Made by a program: the position numbers and the translations under genes
From: an uncultured Bacteroidales bacterium
GTDB taxonomy: Bacteria > Bacteroidota > Bacteroidia > Bacteroidales > Bacteroidaceae
Length of the DNA stretch: 64,000 nucleotides
NCBI GenBank assembly: GCA_902802815.1
Contig: CADCNQ010000007.1
Location: 18,181 to 82,180, forward strand
Reading direction: 5' to 3'
Shown here: positions 56,162 to 64,000 of the stretch, in pieces
Numbering within the stretch: position 1 is the stretch's first letter
How the letters are laid out: each line of letters opens with the position of its first letter
The notes under the pieces: model-generated
Databases searched by the model: none
The model's input: the letters and a program-made list of their open reading frames with translations, nothing else
Told to the model about the DNA's origin: nothing

Positions 56162-56383
56162 CTAGATAGCAACAATCTCGTTAGCGACCACATCTTGGTA
56201 CTCTGCTCCATTGTGCTCGTGCGTCTGGAAGCGCAGCGTTGCGGCCACGAGGCATCCTTCATCGAATCGCAGCGTGGCGAGTGTGCCGAAGGCTGTCACC
56301 ACGTACTGGTTTTCGTACCTGCCGCCGAGTTCCTGCAGCACGAGTGTGCGCCACTTCAATACTTTAAGGATCTTTGCATCCAT
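56162..56383 (-). CDS. Small protein of unknown function, first gene of the DUF3987 module
   Basis: A 73-aa protein from the ATG at 56383 ('DAKILKVLKWRTLVLQELGG'). It is beta-rich with no motif I can name. A longer in-frame start at 56425 is less likely. It is the first gene after the -7 box at 56456, followed by the repeat arrays and the 125-aa gene. Its reality rests on codon pattern and operon position. Confidence 0.55.
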   Translation of the reverse strand: MDAKILKVLKWRTLVLQELGGRYENQYVVTAFGTLATLRFDEGCLVAATLRFQTHEHNGAEYQDVVANEIVAI

Positions 56384-56455
56384 ACAGTTATCTGCTTCCG
56401 CTTTTTCTAAGGATGGCCCGCTCACAAATTCGGCTGCTCATCTCGGAAGACGGTG

Positions 56456-56463
56456 CAAAGGTA
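56456..56463 (-). promoter_or_regulatory. -7 box of the DUF3987 module
   Basis: Reads TACCTTTG on the minus strand, 72 bases before the ATG at 56383. It lies just past the terminator of the upstream operon. Confidence 0.6.
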
Positions 56464-56467
56464 AGAA

Positions 56468-56505
56468 CAAAAAAAAGCCCGGCACACTTAAAAAAGTATG
56501 TCGGG
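56468..56505 (-). terminator. Terminator of the RhuM operon
   Basis: On the minus strand CCCGACATACTT pairs with AAGTGTGCCGGG around TTTT, followed by CTTTTTTTT. A strong rho-independent signal. Confidence 0.8.
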
Positions 56506-56556
56506 AACGTTATACCGAATCTCGGAAAGAATTACCGAAGGATTATCCGAAAAAAA

Positions 56557-57033
56557 CTATATGCGCCGATACAGACTCAAAAACCTTTTACCCACATTTA
56601 TACGCCGGGTTGCCTCGGTGGCATCGCAATCCACAAACTCCCATTCCGGAAACGAACCGGTGAATTTGCCTTGCTTTTTTTCTATCGAATCTTCTGATGG
56701 CAGGCGTTTTACACCCAAATTTTCCAAGTAGTTTATGAACGATTGGGGAGAGTTAAATTTTGGCATCTTATCTGTTTGATTCATCGCCTCCATAACCCAA
56801 GTGTAGTCATAGAGGTTTTTCAACACCTTTTCTTCAATAAGTGCCTCAATGCAATTTTTCACCCTTTGTTCAACGCATTGTCCGTCGCCTTCCTCTGCAG
56901 CGATGTCCTCCACGATTTGGGCTTCCTCTATGTCAGTTGTCCAATGGCCGCTTCTGTCCTGATGCAGATGCACCACACCGCCGTCGTTCACCTCGATATT
57001 CGGCCCGTAATTGTTCTTTATGTTAAATCCCAT
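56557..57033 (-). CDS. Unknown protein with N-terminal GPNIE motif, RhuM operon
   Basis: A 158-aa acidic protein I do not recognise. Its first 20 residues ('GFNIKNNYGPNIEVNDGG') carry a motif also found at the C-terminus of the HARE-HTH protein of the same operon. The middle is helical and charged ('DIAAEEGDGQCVEQRVKNCI'). It starts 3 bases after the RhuM stop, so it is translationally linked. It could be a partner or effector of that pair. Confidence 0.72.
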   Translation of the reverse strand: MGFNIKNNYGPNIEVNDGGVVHLHQDRSGHWTTDIEEAQIVEDIAAEEGDGQCVEQRVKNCIEALIEEKVLKNLYDYTWVMEAMNQTDKMPKFNSPQSFINYLENLGVKRLPSEDSIEKKQGKFTGSFPEWEFVDCDATEATRRINVGKRFLSLYRRI

Positions 57034-57036
57034 TGT

Positions 57037-58059
57037 CTATTCCTTCTTCTTTTCGCTTATTTTTTTCTGCTCCTTTTCAAACTGTTCTATGAAGTGAATC
57101 TCTACGGGAGTCAGTTCATTCTGCGTACGCTCCTTAAACTTGTCGTATTCGGCATCAGCCTTCTCCTTAGCCAGCTTGGCGGAAATACTCCCAGCATGGG
57201 TTAATATCTCTCTGTCTGACAGACGCAGGAAATCATCGAGTTTCTGAATCCAGTCGCGCATATACATCGGCTTATGGTCCTTGGCACGTAGTTCTGCATA
57301 GTCAATATACAGGTTCACGATGCGGTTCAGCGTGTCAATCTCTTCTTCATTGAGATAGTTTTTGGCGAACTCGGCATCCGTGCGTTTTGGCATCATCCCC
57401 GTCCAGGTGGTAAGTCCCATAAAGTCCTTGGCGGCATTGGCACGATCATATATTATCTCTGCCGCCGTATGTCCATGAGCAGCAAAATGCATCTTATTTT
57501 GTACAGTAGCAAAGAATTGTTTGGTGATTTCTACTCGCGGGTCGTAGTCGATACTGAGGGCATAAATCTCCAGCACCTTGCGATAGAATATCTTCTCTGA
57601 TGAGCGAATGTCACGGATACGCGCCAGCAGTTCATCGAAATAGTTGCCGCGGCCAGCATTCTTCAACAGTTCATCGTTCAGCACGAACCCCTTCTTGATA
57701 TACTCTTTTAACACAGCCGTTGCCCACTGGCGGAACTGCACACCACGATAGGAATGAACACGATAGCCCACGCTGATAATCATATCAAGGTTGTAGAATT
57801 CAACAAAATGTGTTTGAGTTTTACCTTCTATTGCACCATGCTGAGTGGTCGTTGCATTTTTTGCAACAACCAGTTCCTTATTCAGTTCCCCCTCTTCAAA
57901 CACATTCTTTATGTGCCTTGAGATGGTAGATTTGTTACGCTGAAACAGTTCTGCCATCTGTTCGAGCGATAGCCAAACGGTTTCATTGTGTAGCGTAACT
58001 TCTATCTTCGATTCTCCGTCAGGCGTCTGATAGAGCAATATTTGTCCTTTATCCTCCAT
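57037..58059 (-). CDS. RhuM-family protein
   Basis: A 340-aa protein with the RhuM pattern: an N-terminal HTH-like segment ('VWLSLEQMAELFQRNKSTIS'), then 'THFVEFYNLDMIISVGYRVHS' (residues quoted in part), and the C-terminal 'YDRANAAKDFMGLTTWTGMMP' and lysine-rich tail. RhuM was first noted on a Salmonella pathogenicity island; its biochemical role is unknown. It lies between the HARE-HTH gene (21 bases) and the GPNIE-motif gene (3 bases). Confidence 0.87.
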   Translation of the reverse strand: MEDKGQILLYQTPDGESKIEVTLHNETVWLSLEQMAELFQRNKSTISRHIKNVFEEGELNKELVVAKNATTTQHGAIEGKTQTHFVEFYNLDMIISVGYRVHSYRGVQFRQWATAVLKEYIKKGFVLNDELLKNAGRGNYFDELLARIRDIRSSEKIFYRKVLEIYALSIDYDPRVEITKQFFATVQNKMHFAAHGHTAAEIIYDRANAAKDFMGLTTWTGMMPKRTDAEFAKNYLNEEEIDTLNRIVNLYIDYAELRAKDHKPMYMRDWIQKLDDFLRLSDREILTHAGSISAKLAKEKADAEYDKFKERTQNELTPVEIHFIEQFEKEQKKISEKKKE

Positions 58060-58080
58060 ATCTTCTCACGTATTTCAGTT

Positions 58081-58638
58081 TCATTCTCCGCCGTCCGTCA
58101 GTGCCAGCGTTCCGCCGTTATGCTCGATGTTCGGTCCGAAGTTTGTGTCGATATTGGTACCGCCTTGTCGTATCTCCAACTTACTGATCGCGATAGCAGG
58201 TTTATTCTCCTTACCCTCAATCCACGAACCTAAGATTGCCTCCACATCACTTCTCCCCATTTTGTCCATAATCTGACGCACGGCATCTGCCTCTTGCCGT
58301 CTAAACCTGAATTGGGTCTTCGTTGCTTCAATAAATCTTTTCACGAAGTCATCCTCTGTAGGTACTTTCCTCAGTCGCTCCACTTCTGCCTTGAGTTCAG
58401 CAATCTCCTTGTCACGCACAGCTATTTCTTCCTGATAGGATACCAGTTCCCACCAACCGCGTTTGTCTGGTGTCCTGCGAAACAATAAAGGGTGATTTTG
58501 TAATTCTGCCCTAATACTAGCATTTGGCGTTGCGCCTGTAAATTCCACCAGCATTTTTACTTTCTCATAGATATCTGTGAGTGATGCTCTTCCACCCAAA
58601 TCATTCAGTACCTGTTTACAGGCTTCGCATATTGTCAT
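58081..58638 (-). CDS. HARE-HTH-like coiled-coil protein with C-terminal GPNIE motif
   Basis: 185 aa from the ATG at 58638, 26 bases after a well-formed promoter. Residues 1-65 resemble the HARE-HTH winged helix ('GGRASLTDIYEKVKML', 'SIRAELQNHPLLFRRTPDK'), a domain found in chromatin and restriction-associated proteins. Residues 68-92 are a coiled coil. The tail, residues 161-178 ('TNIDTNFGPNIEHNGGTL'), repeats the motif at the start of the 158-aa protein. It is probably a DNA-binding or scaffold component of the RhuM operon. Confidence 0.75.
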   Translation of the reverse strand: MTICEACKQVLNDLGGRASLTDIYEKVKMLVEFTGATPNASIRAELQNHPLLFRRTPDKRGWWELVSYQEEIAVRDKEIAELKAEVERLRKVPTEDDFVKRFIEATKTQFRFRRQEADAVRQIMDKMGRSDVEAILGSWIEGKENKPAIAISKLEIRQGGTNIDTNFGPNIEHNGGTLALTDGGE

Positions 58639-58664
58639 AACGAGGTGATATAATATATTTCGTG

Positions 58665-58696
58665 CAAAGGTACGAAAAATCACCATCTTCACCAAA
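58665..58696 (-). promoter_or_regulatory. Complete -33/-7 promoter of the RhuM operon
   Basis: Minus strand: TTTG (58693-58696), 20-base spacer, TACCTTTG (58665-58672). It supports the ATG at 58638 as the first start. Confidence 0.75.
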
Positions 58697-58794
58697 TTGC
58701 CGATGGAATACGCCATCAAGCACCATCGTTTTTTATAGATTTTAGCTTTTTATACATATTTTACCCACAATTTCACGAATTATTCTTGTCGCAA

Positions 58795-59979
58795 TTATTT
58801 AATTCCTATAAAATCACTCAGTGGACGGATTCTTGCACGATATGTATTCAGGCGCTCTTTGATATTTATCTTTTTATTTAATCGTATCTCTTGGGTATTA
58901 TCAAACAGAAGAACTACGTAGTAAGGTGCATGTTCTGGATGAAAACCATGCGCTTCAAGAGTTTCTTTTGTCCAAATTTGGAATTGGCCTTTTGTTTTTA
59001 ATCTATACATTATAACCTCATCACCCGCCGTATGCAATAAGACATACTGCATTCTTTCAAAACCGGGTGTAACGCATAGAGATCCTTTAGAGTCTCCGGC
59101 TCGTAAATAACAAATTCCGGTTTCTATCATTTTATCTTTCAACTCTCTTCTGGCATGATTTATCATGACCATAACATCATTAGGGTTTTCAGACATTTTT
59201 CTCAGCAACTTAATAGCATTGCTTGCATCTTCTATCTCCATCCTTCTAGCTGCTCCAAGTTTCAAGAACTCTTCACTCTGATCAAATCCAATGAATTTCC
59301 GATTTAGGAGATTGGCGGCAATACCAGTAGTGCAACTTCCTGCAAACGGGTCAAGAATCAAATCACCTTCTTCTGTTGAAGAAAGGATTATTCTATAGAG
59401 AAGTCGAAGAGGTTTTTGGGTAGGATGCTTACCACAAGTTTTTTCCCACAAGCCCGTAGTCGGGATACTCCAAACATCAGACATTCTTTTACCACCATTT
59501 ATAAAAGTCATCAACTCGTTGTTAAAGTAGTGTCGTTTATCTTTTGACTTTCTTGCCCAAATGATATATTCCGCAGAGAAATTAAAATGATAGTCAGATA
59601 GGGTTAATGGCGCATCTGGTTTGTTCCACACAACGATATTTAATATCTTATAACCAAGTTCTACCATACAATTCGCAACAGAGTAGATATTATGATAGGT
59701 TCCGCTTACCCAGATAGTTCCATTATTCTTTAAGATTTTACGACATGATGAAAGCCACTTCATGTTGAAATCATTGATTTCTGACAAAGGTCTTTCCTTA
59801 TCCCATTCCCCTTTATCAAAGCATTTTACCCGTCCCTTAGAACGCATCGTAAAGCCTTTAGAGAGAAAGTATGGCGGGTCCGCAAATATCATGTCGACCT
59901 TTTCTTCCAATTCTTCTAATAACCGGAATGAATCACCACGATATAGTTTAAAGTCTTTATTCTCGTAAACTGGAAGCAT
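58795..59979 (-). CDS. Site-specific DNA methyltransferase, beta-type motif order
   Basis: 394 aa. The catalytic motif IV 'DMIFADPPYFLSKG' (DPPY, 34-37) precedes SAM motif I 'LILDPFAGSCTTGIAANLL' (about 210-219), the beta-class order of N6-adenine or N4-cytosine enzymes. The C-terminal 120 residues are an extra domain. It starts 2 bases after the AlwI-family endonuclease, so it belongs to the same restriction operon. It may protect one strand of an asymmetric site or a second site. Base composition is A+T-rich compared with the region before 52 kb. Confidence 0.88.
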   Translation of the reverse strand: MLPVYENKDFKLYRGDSFRLLEELEEKVDMIFADPPYFLSKGFTMRSKGRVKCFDKGEWDKERPLSEINDFNMKWLSSCRKILKNNGTIWVSGTYHNIYSVANCMVELGYKILNIVVWNKPDAPLTLSDYHFNFSAEYIIWARKSKDKRHYFNNELMTFINGGKRMSDVWSIPTTGLWEKTCGKHPTQKPLRLLYRIILSSTEEGDLILDPFAGSCTTGIAANLLNRKFIGFDQSEEFLKLGAARRMEIEDASNAIKLLRKMSENPNDVMVMINHARRELKDKMIETGICYLRAGDSKGSLCVTPGFERMQYVLLHTAGDEVIMYRLKTKGQFQIWTKETLEAHGFHPEHAPYYVVLLFDNTQEIRLNKKINIKERLNTYRARIRPLSDFIGIK

Positions 59980-59981
59980 AA

Positions 59982-61577
59982 CTATGCATTAATTTCATTT
60001 AGCTTATCGCGAATATCTCCAATAAAGTTCTGAGTCCGAGAATCAATCAGGCCAAAGTATGCATTATCTTTCATGTCACCAATAAATTCATCTGTTGTTT
60101 GGGCATCAGAACTAAGGCTTAACATCTTACTTTTTATCATCGTAATAATAGAAGCAACATTAAATATCAGTTTTGTATCCTCATGAATGTACGGAGCCAC
60201 TAATGTAAGATATTTCTGTCCTTCAATTGTATTATCAATATGCCGAAAGAGATTAACCGTTTCATTGTTTACTTGCTGGTTCTTGGAACGTATTAAAGTG
60301 GCCTCTATCAGCCAATATCTGTCTTTGTTGAATATCTCAATATCGCCAATATTGCCTGGGGCATGTGAATATGGGATTCCCGCTTCATCACAAATGAAGT
60401 TTGGTTTATACTCGAAAGTGTCTCCGTAGTAAGTGTAAACAAAGAGCGTAAGTAGAAACTCAAATTTCACAGGATCTTGTATAAACCAGAAAGTATCCTT
60501 ACCTTTCTTGTCACCATTCGAAACCTTAACCAGTGCCTGTTCTATCGAATCCGCTGTAAGTCCATAAGAGTTTATGATATTAGGTATTTTTTTGTTGTAC
60601 TCTGCTGTAGAATGATCCACTTTTTCTCTATAAGAAAGAATTAGGGATTCAAGAGAAGCATCAAAAGAACCTAACTGCTCAAAATATTCCTCTTCGTCTT
60701 CTTTTGCCGTTTCTGAAACAAAGAAATTCTTTTCTTTAAACGCCTTATACAATGGCATGCGATTCTCGTTGGGAGTAAGCATGAGAACTCCAGTGTATTC
60801 GACAGTAACAAAACCTGTAAGCTGTAATACCCGGAATACGGTATTACCGTAATCTCTGAAAGCAGATTCCTGTTTAGCTGCTTTTGCATGCTGGGCATCT
60901 ACCTGGCTGTATTTTCTTTTCACCAATGCATAAGCTTTGTCTGCGTCATCACCCACTTTATTATTTTCAAGGAGCGACAGGTAATTAGCGACATTGCCAT
61001 CATCAGAGAATAGACCGACCATCAATTGATTGTAAGACAGGCGATGTCCTTTTTTCTTCAACGCTATCATAGCATCTATAATAAACTCGAAGAAGTTGAA
61101 GTCATTTAGGACACGTCTATATGGGGATTTCCGCCAAAACCTCATGCTCTGTAGAGCAAAAGCTTCTGACAACGTGATTTTTCCGTTTACAAGAGCTTTG
61201 GCAACAGGAGAAAGACGGAGTTCTTGGTTGTATTGTGCATATATGAACCCAAACTCCGATAAGGTTTTAAGGTATCGTGTAAATGCAGCTTGATAACCAG
61301 TAGGATATCCCCATTCATTATTGTGGCTACAATTGTTGACTATCCATTTACTAACAAACTTCTTTGTAAGTATAGCCTCGCTCAACGCATCAGCAGTTAC
61401 AACCTCATCGAGGTATAGCTGCGAATAGACATCGAGTACACCATTGTCATCCAGTACTGTTCCTTCAAACTTTGCGAATGTTTTCAGAATACCTTCGTAA
61501 CGTTCAGGATTTCTAACTGCTACCTCAAGAGACATCTGTTTAAAGAGTCTTTTTCCATGTCTTACGTTGTTTGCCAT
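59982..61577 (-). CDS. AlwI-family type II restriction endonuclease
   Basis: A 531-aa protein resembling the AlwI family of type IIS endonucleases (relatives cut GGATC or GAGTC at a distance). The C-terminal nuclease region holds 'APGNIGDIEIFNKDRYWLIEAT' in essence, with Asp-412 and Glu-425 as PD-(D/E)XK candidates; the expected lysine is not obvious (Thr at that place). The N-terminal part would be the recognition domain. It is flanked by methyltransferases within 5 and 2 bases. The recognition sequence is unknown. Confidence 0.83.
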   Translation of the reverse strand: MANNVRHGKRLFKQMSLEVAVRNPERYEGILKTFAKFEGTVLDDNGVLDVYSQLYLDEVVTADALSEAILTKKFVSKWIVNNCSHNNEWGYPTGYQAAFTRYLKTLSEFGFIYAQYNQELRLSPVAKALVNGKITLSEAFALQSMRFWRKSPYRRVLNDFNFFEFIIDAMIALKKKGHRLSYNQLMVGLFSDDGNVANYLSLLENNKVGDDADKAYALVKRKYSQVDAQHAKAAKQESAFRDYGNTVFRVLQLTGFVTVEYTGVLMLTPNENRMPLYKAFKEKNFFVSETAKEDEEEYFEQLGSFDASLESLILSYREKVDHSTAEYNKKIPNIINSYGLTADSIEQALVKVSNGDKKGKDTFWFIQDPVKFEFLLTLFVYTYYGDTFEYKPNFICDEAGIPYSHAPGNIGDIEIFNKDRYWLIEATLIRSKNQQVNNETVNLFRHIDNTIEGQKYLTLVAPYIHEDTKLIFNVASIITMIKSKMLSLSSDAQTTDEFIGDMKDNAYFGLIDSRTQNFIGDIRDKLNEINA

Positions 61578-61582
61578 AAGCT

Positions 61583-62491
61583 CTAGTAATTTGTCACCAG
61601 CACCTCGCTAAACTGCTTAATGCTGTTGTCGTTAAAACTGATATAGTTACTATTAATCGGATGTCTATAATACTGCTCAGACCATTCTAAAAAAAGGGAA
61701 TTTATACGCCCACGATAATGGGTGACATTAGAGATGGCAAAGTTAATACCACGTTCGTTCAAGTTATCGAGCAATGCCAGCAAGTCACGCTCGGTATCAT
61801 CATTCCAAAGTTTATTGTATTCGCTGAAAGTAATCAAATAAGGCGGGTCAAGATAGACGAGGTCTTCTGGTTGGTAGTCAATGTTGCCAAGAAACTGTCG
61901 ATAATCCTCATTGTGCCACTCTGGTTGTTTCTGACTAACTAGCTGGAAATAGTCGGTAAGTGCATCTTGCACATTATGGTTAAAATCAACATTGCCGACA
62001 GGCAAGTTAAACTGTCCTTTCCCGTTAAACCTCAACATGTGGTTGAATCCGTAGATAAGCAGTAGATAAAGCCTTTGCATATCTTGCTGACCGTCATTGA
62101 TAAAGTCTGCCTTCATCCTCTGATAGCCCGCTTTGTTGTAGCGTGCATAATAGGTTTTCGGGTTGGCAACCTTCATATCCTTTGGTACCACATCACTCCG
62201 CAATGAGAGCGATAACTCATACTCGTCAATGATGGTGTATAGTTCATTCATAAACTCACCTTCGCGACCTATATACCCTTGAAGCATCCTATGCAGGTTG
62301 ATAACGTAACTATTGATGTCGTTAAGCAGATAGCCATCGGCATCGACATTCATCATCACCGAACCGCCACCAACAAACGGTTCTATCAACCTGTTGATGT
62401 GAGCAGGAAAGTGAGTACGTATCTCTCGCACTAACTTATATTTATCACCTACGTAGAACAGCGGGGAACGAGCGATTCCGTTTTTCATCAT
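61583..62491 (-). CDS. D12-class (Dam-like) N6-adenine DNA methyltransferase
   Basis: 302 aa from the ATG at 62491. SAM motif I is 'RLIEPFVGGGSVMMNVDADG' (37-45), target region in the middle, and catalytic 'LVYLDPPYLITFSEYNKLW' (DPPY, 215-218), the alpha-class order of Dam. Its start lies inside the 3' end of the next methyltransferase gene (47-base overlap). Together they resemble the two-domain methyltransferases of FokI-like systems, split in two genes. It stops 5 bases before the endonuclease. Confidence 0.88.
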   Translation of the reverse strand: MMKNGIARSPLFYVGDKYKLVREIRTHFPAHINRLIEPFVGGGSVMMNVDADGYLLNDINSYVINLHRMLQGYIGREGEFMNELYTIIDEYELSLSLRSDVVPKDMKVANPKTYYARYNKAGYQRMKADFINDGQQDMQRLYLLLIYGFNHMLRFNGKGQFNLPVGNVDFNHNVQDALTDYFQLVSQKQPEWHNEDYRQFLGNIDYQPEDLVYLDPPYLITFSEYNKLWNDDTERDLLALLDNLNERGINFAISNVTHYRGRINSLFLEWSEQYYRHPINSNYISFNDNSIKQFSEVLVTNY

Positions 62492-63518
62492 CAACTTCGG
62501 TTATAAATAAATACTCACGATGATCATCAAACTCGGTTTTTCCAGAGTTAAAGGCTTTGAACTCATGATTGAACACCTGAGTGTTGCCACATTTGTTCAG
62601 AACCTCTTCCAATTGCTCCAGCTTAATCTTGTTCTCCGACGATGTGCTCTTAGAGTGATAAGTGTTGTTATACGACACCACCAAATAGCGACTCTTGATG
62701 TGGCTCACCAAGTCCGTGAAAGCGGTGAAAGCAGCATTACGACAATAGTCGCTCATATTTTCTTCCTTCGGCTTTAAGGCTGTGCCATGAAGCTTAGGTC
62801 TCCTCCACTTTACAAGATTCTCATAAACGTGATAAAAACGACTATACTGACGAGAATTATAGGGAGGATCAAGATATGTAAGATCAACATTTAATCTTCG
62901 AGCCAACAAATTGGCATCCTCTTGATAAATCTCTACTCCATTATATGATTTCGCATCAATCATATGCATCTCAAAAGGTTGTGGCGTAATATCTTTTTTT
63001 ATGTAAGCGTCGAAGTGTCCTAATGTGTTGGCACGACGGTCAATACTGTAGATGAGCGATGCCAACAAGACGGCATATTCCTTATCTGTAAGACTGCTCC
63101 TCATGGCCTGTAATCTACCTCGGATATAACCTACAATCCGTGCAGTATTTGCATCGAAGAATTTTCCCCCAAAATTCTTTGAAAAGTAATTCTCTCTAAG
63201 ATTTTTAGCTTCCAGTTTGTTGAATGCAACTATCAAGCGTTCCACTTTATCTTCATCCCATTCTCCGTTGCCAAAGAAAGCTTGATACATTAGATTGTTG
63301 GAATGAAGAAAATCGTTTACAGCAACTCTCTCGTATTGTTGTAAGGCACGATGGGCAATAACCCCCGTCCCCGCGAATATATCGCAAAACGAGTGAACAT
63401 CGTGCGTGTGCTGACCGATAAGGTCAAATATCCAATCTGTCAGCTTTGCTTTACACCCAATATACCGACGACTTTCTAATGAAAAACGTCGAGAAAAATC
63501 CACACTTGCTTCAAGCAT
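62445..63518 (-). CDS. Second D12-class DNA methyltransferase
   Basis: A 357-aa enzyme with motif I 'CDIFAGTGVIAHRAL' (46-53) and catalytic 'LTYLDPPYNSRQYSRFYHV' (DPPY near residue 220), alpha-class. The N-terminal 'RRYIGCKAKLTDWIFDLI' is the usual D12 start. It is first in the four-gene restriction operon. An asymmetric type IIS site needs both strands methylated, which explains two adenine methyltransferases. Overlap with the next gene couples their synthesis. Confidence 0.88.
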   Translation of the reverse strand: MLEASVDFSRRFSLESRRYIGCKAKLTDWIFDLIGQHTHDVHSFCDIFAGTGVIAHRALQQYERVAVNDFLHSNNLMYQAFFGNGEWDEDKVERLIVAFNKLEAKNLRENYFSKNFGGKFFDANTARIVGYIRGRLQAMRSSLTDKEYAVLLASLIYSIDRRANTLGHFDAYIKKDITPQPFEMHMIDAKSYNGVEIYQEDANLLARRLNVDLTYLDPPYNSRQYSRFYHVYENLVKWRRPKLHGTALKPKEENMSDYCRNAAFTAFTDLVSHIKSRYLVVSYNNTYHSKSTSSENKIKLEQLEEVLNKCGNTQVFNHEFKAFNSGKTEFDDHREYLFITEVDDEKRNRSFPAVLRR

Positions 63519-63592
63519 AATGTCATTTTAAGCGCACTTGCTTGACCTATCGATGAAAAAACGGGATTCCAAAACCAGCGTCACAGACATAG

Positions 63593-63857
63593 AAAAAGCG
63601 TAGACCCGTGCTTTATCTATATCTGGAGGCTGTAGGAATGCCCGTATAATGAGATAAGCCCGTGTCCACGCTATCGCGCGGACATAAAGCTGTATCGTTC
63701 ATTATACTATATCTATTTGAACTTCCTACATTCCCAGATATAACCGATAACAAGCTAATGCCGTTATTATTCCCACTAAAGTCATACCGGCACTTCCGCT
63801 GAAGCCTTTTCTGCCCCGCATTTGCATGTGCATTTCGAGGGCAATCGTCCGATACTT
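63593..63857 (-). ncRNA. Putative structured RNA upstream of the restriction operon
   Basis: Four nested, perfectly matched stems: TATATCTGG/CCAGATATA (63618, 63734), TGTAGGAA/TTCCTACA (63631, 63723), GTATAATGA/TCATTATAC (63644, 63699) and GTCCxCGC/GCGxGGAC (63664, 63676). On the minus strand a -7 box at 63862 would start a transcript near 63857. An AAAGC-10-GCTTTTT hairpin (63593-63614) could end it, giving about 265 bases. A long bulged rod is reminiscent of 6S RNA, but I cannot assign a family. It might instead be a long leader of the restriction operon or a mobile-element end. Confidence 0.5.
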
Positions 63858-63861
63858 GACA

Positions 63862-63869
63862 CAAAAATA
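63862..63869 (-). promoter_or_regulatory. -7 box upstream of the structured element
   Basis: Reads TATTTTTG on the minus strand. It could serve the structured RNA and, by read-through, the restriction operon. No well-spaced -33 box. Confidence 0.45.
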
Positions 63870-64000
63870 CATTTTTTTTCTCAAAACACACACATCCAGC
63901 CACACCTTTTCATACTAAATCTCAATAAAAAAGACAACAAGAGCATGAAAAAGTAGTGAAAAAGGGCTCTATCATGTCAACAACTCCATTCTTTTCCTAA

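Larger units (their letters stand above)
63519..64000. other. 482-base gene-free interval
   Basis: Upstream of the restriction operon to the window edge. It holds the structured element (63618-63742), a terminator-like hairpin (63593-63614) and a -7 box (63862-63869). Beyond 63870 the sequence is A+T-rich; I see no supported gene there. A minus-strand frame ending with TGATAG near 63984 could be the tail of a gene entering from the right. Confidence 0.6.

Noticed and set aside
52893..63518. An integrative element with defined ends
   Set aside because: No integrase, transposase, att-like direct repeat or relaxase is visible, so I describe it only as an accessory region.
63613..63903. 96-codon minus-strand frame over the structured element
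   Set aside because: No domain, and its sequence is dictated by the inverted repeats; better explained as a structured RNA.

Overview
The window is a chromosomal segment of a Bacteroidales bacterium, most likely Prevotellaceae. The evidence is the gene order (tig-clpP-clpX-recQ-guaB followed by SurA-like isomerases and an OstA-like protein), repeated promoter -7 boxes of the form TAnnTTTG (the Bacteroidetes sigma factor signature), sparse Shine-Dalgarno sites, and protein families typical of the phylum. No rRNA, tRNA, CRISPR array or transposase was found.

Region 1 (1-12023, minus strand) is a housekeeping and envelope block: lptB, trigger factor, ClpP, ClpX, RecQ, IMP dehydrogenase, two parvulin-type isomerases and an OstA/LptA-like protein cut by the left edge. 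Region 2 (12124-17489, plus strand) is an overlapping four-gene operon (MlaE permease, MlaF ATPase, a secreted PI-PLC-like protein and an rRNA m5C methyltransferase), then a small unknown protein and an outer-membrane barrel. Region 3 (17509-30760) holds a GNAT enzyme, a large secreted BNR-4/LamG protein, thyA, folA, manC, a THUMP-like methyltransferase, waaA and gltX, all on the minus strand, then a plus-strand 7TM-HD phosphohydrolase that converges on a TraB/GumN protein.

Region 4 (31138-47227, minus strand) is an 18-gene, tightly overlapping aryl-polyene-type biosynthetic operon. It has three ketosynthases (two fused to a second, degenerate ketosynthase half), three carrier proteins, an adenylating ligase, two hotdog dehydratases, an O-methyltransferase, an LpxL-like acyltransferase, a glycosyltransferase-acyltransferase fusion, a LolA-like carrier, an EamA/SMR-type membrane protein and an MMPL exporter. 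The likely product is a methylated polyene ester moved to the outer membrane. No ketoreductase, thioesterase or aromatic ammonia-lyase is present, so those steps must come from elsewhere. Region 5 (47376-52781) has a DUF1295 membrane protein, a GH3 glycosidase with PA14 domain and an NhaC-type antiporter.

Region 6 (52841-63518, minus strand) is accessory. It contains a VirE-N/DUF3987-type module studded with heptanucleotide repeats and in-frame palindromic insertions, a three-gene HARE-HTH/RhuM/unknown operon whose outer proteins share a GPNIE motif, and a more A+T-rich four-gene restriction-modification operon (AlwI-family endonuclease plus three DNA methyltransferases). Beyond it lies a strongly self-complementary element at 63618-63742 that looks like a structured RNA. 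Two copies of an unusual 11-bp tandem repeat, 15 kb apart, share a conserved tail (16052 and 30944).
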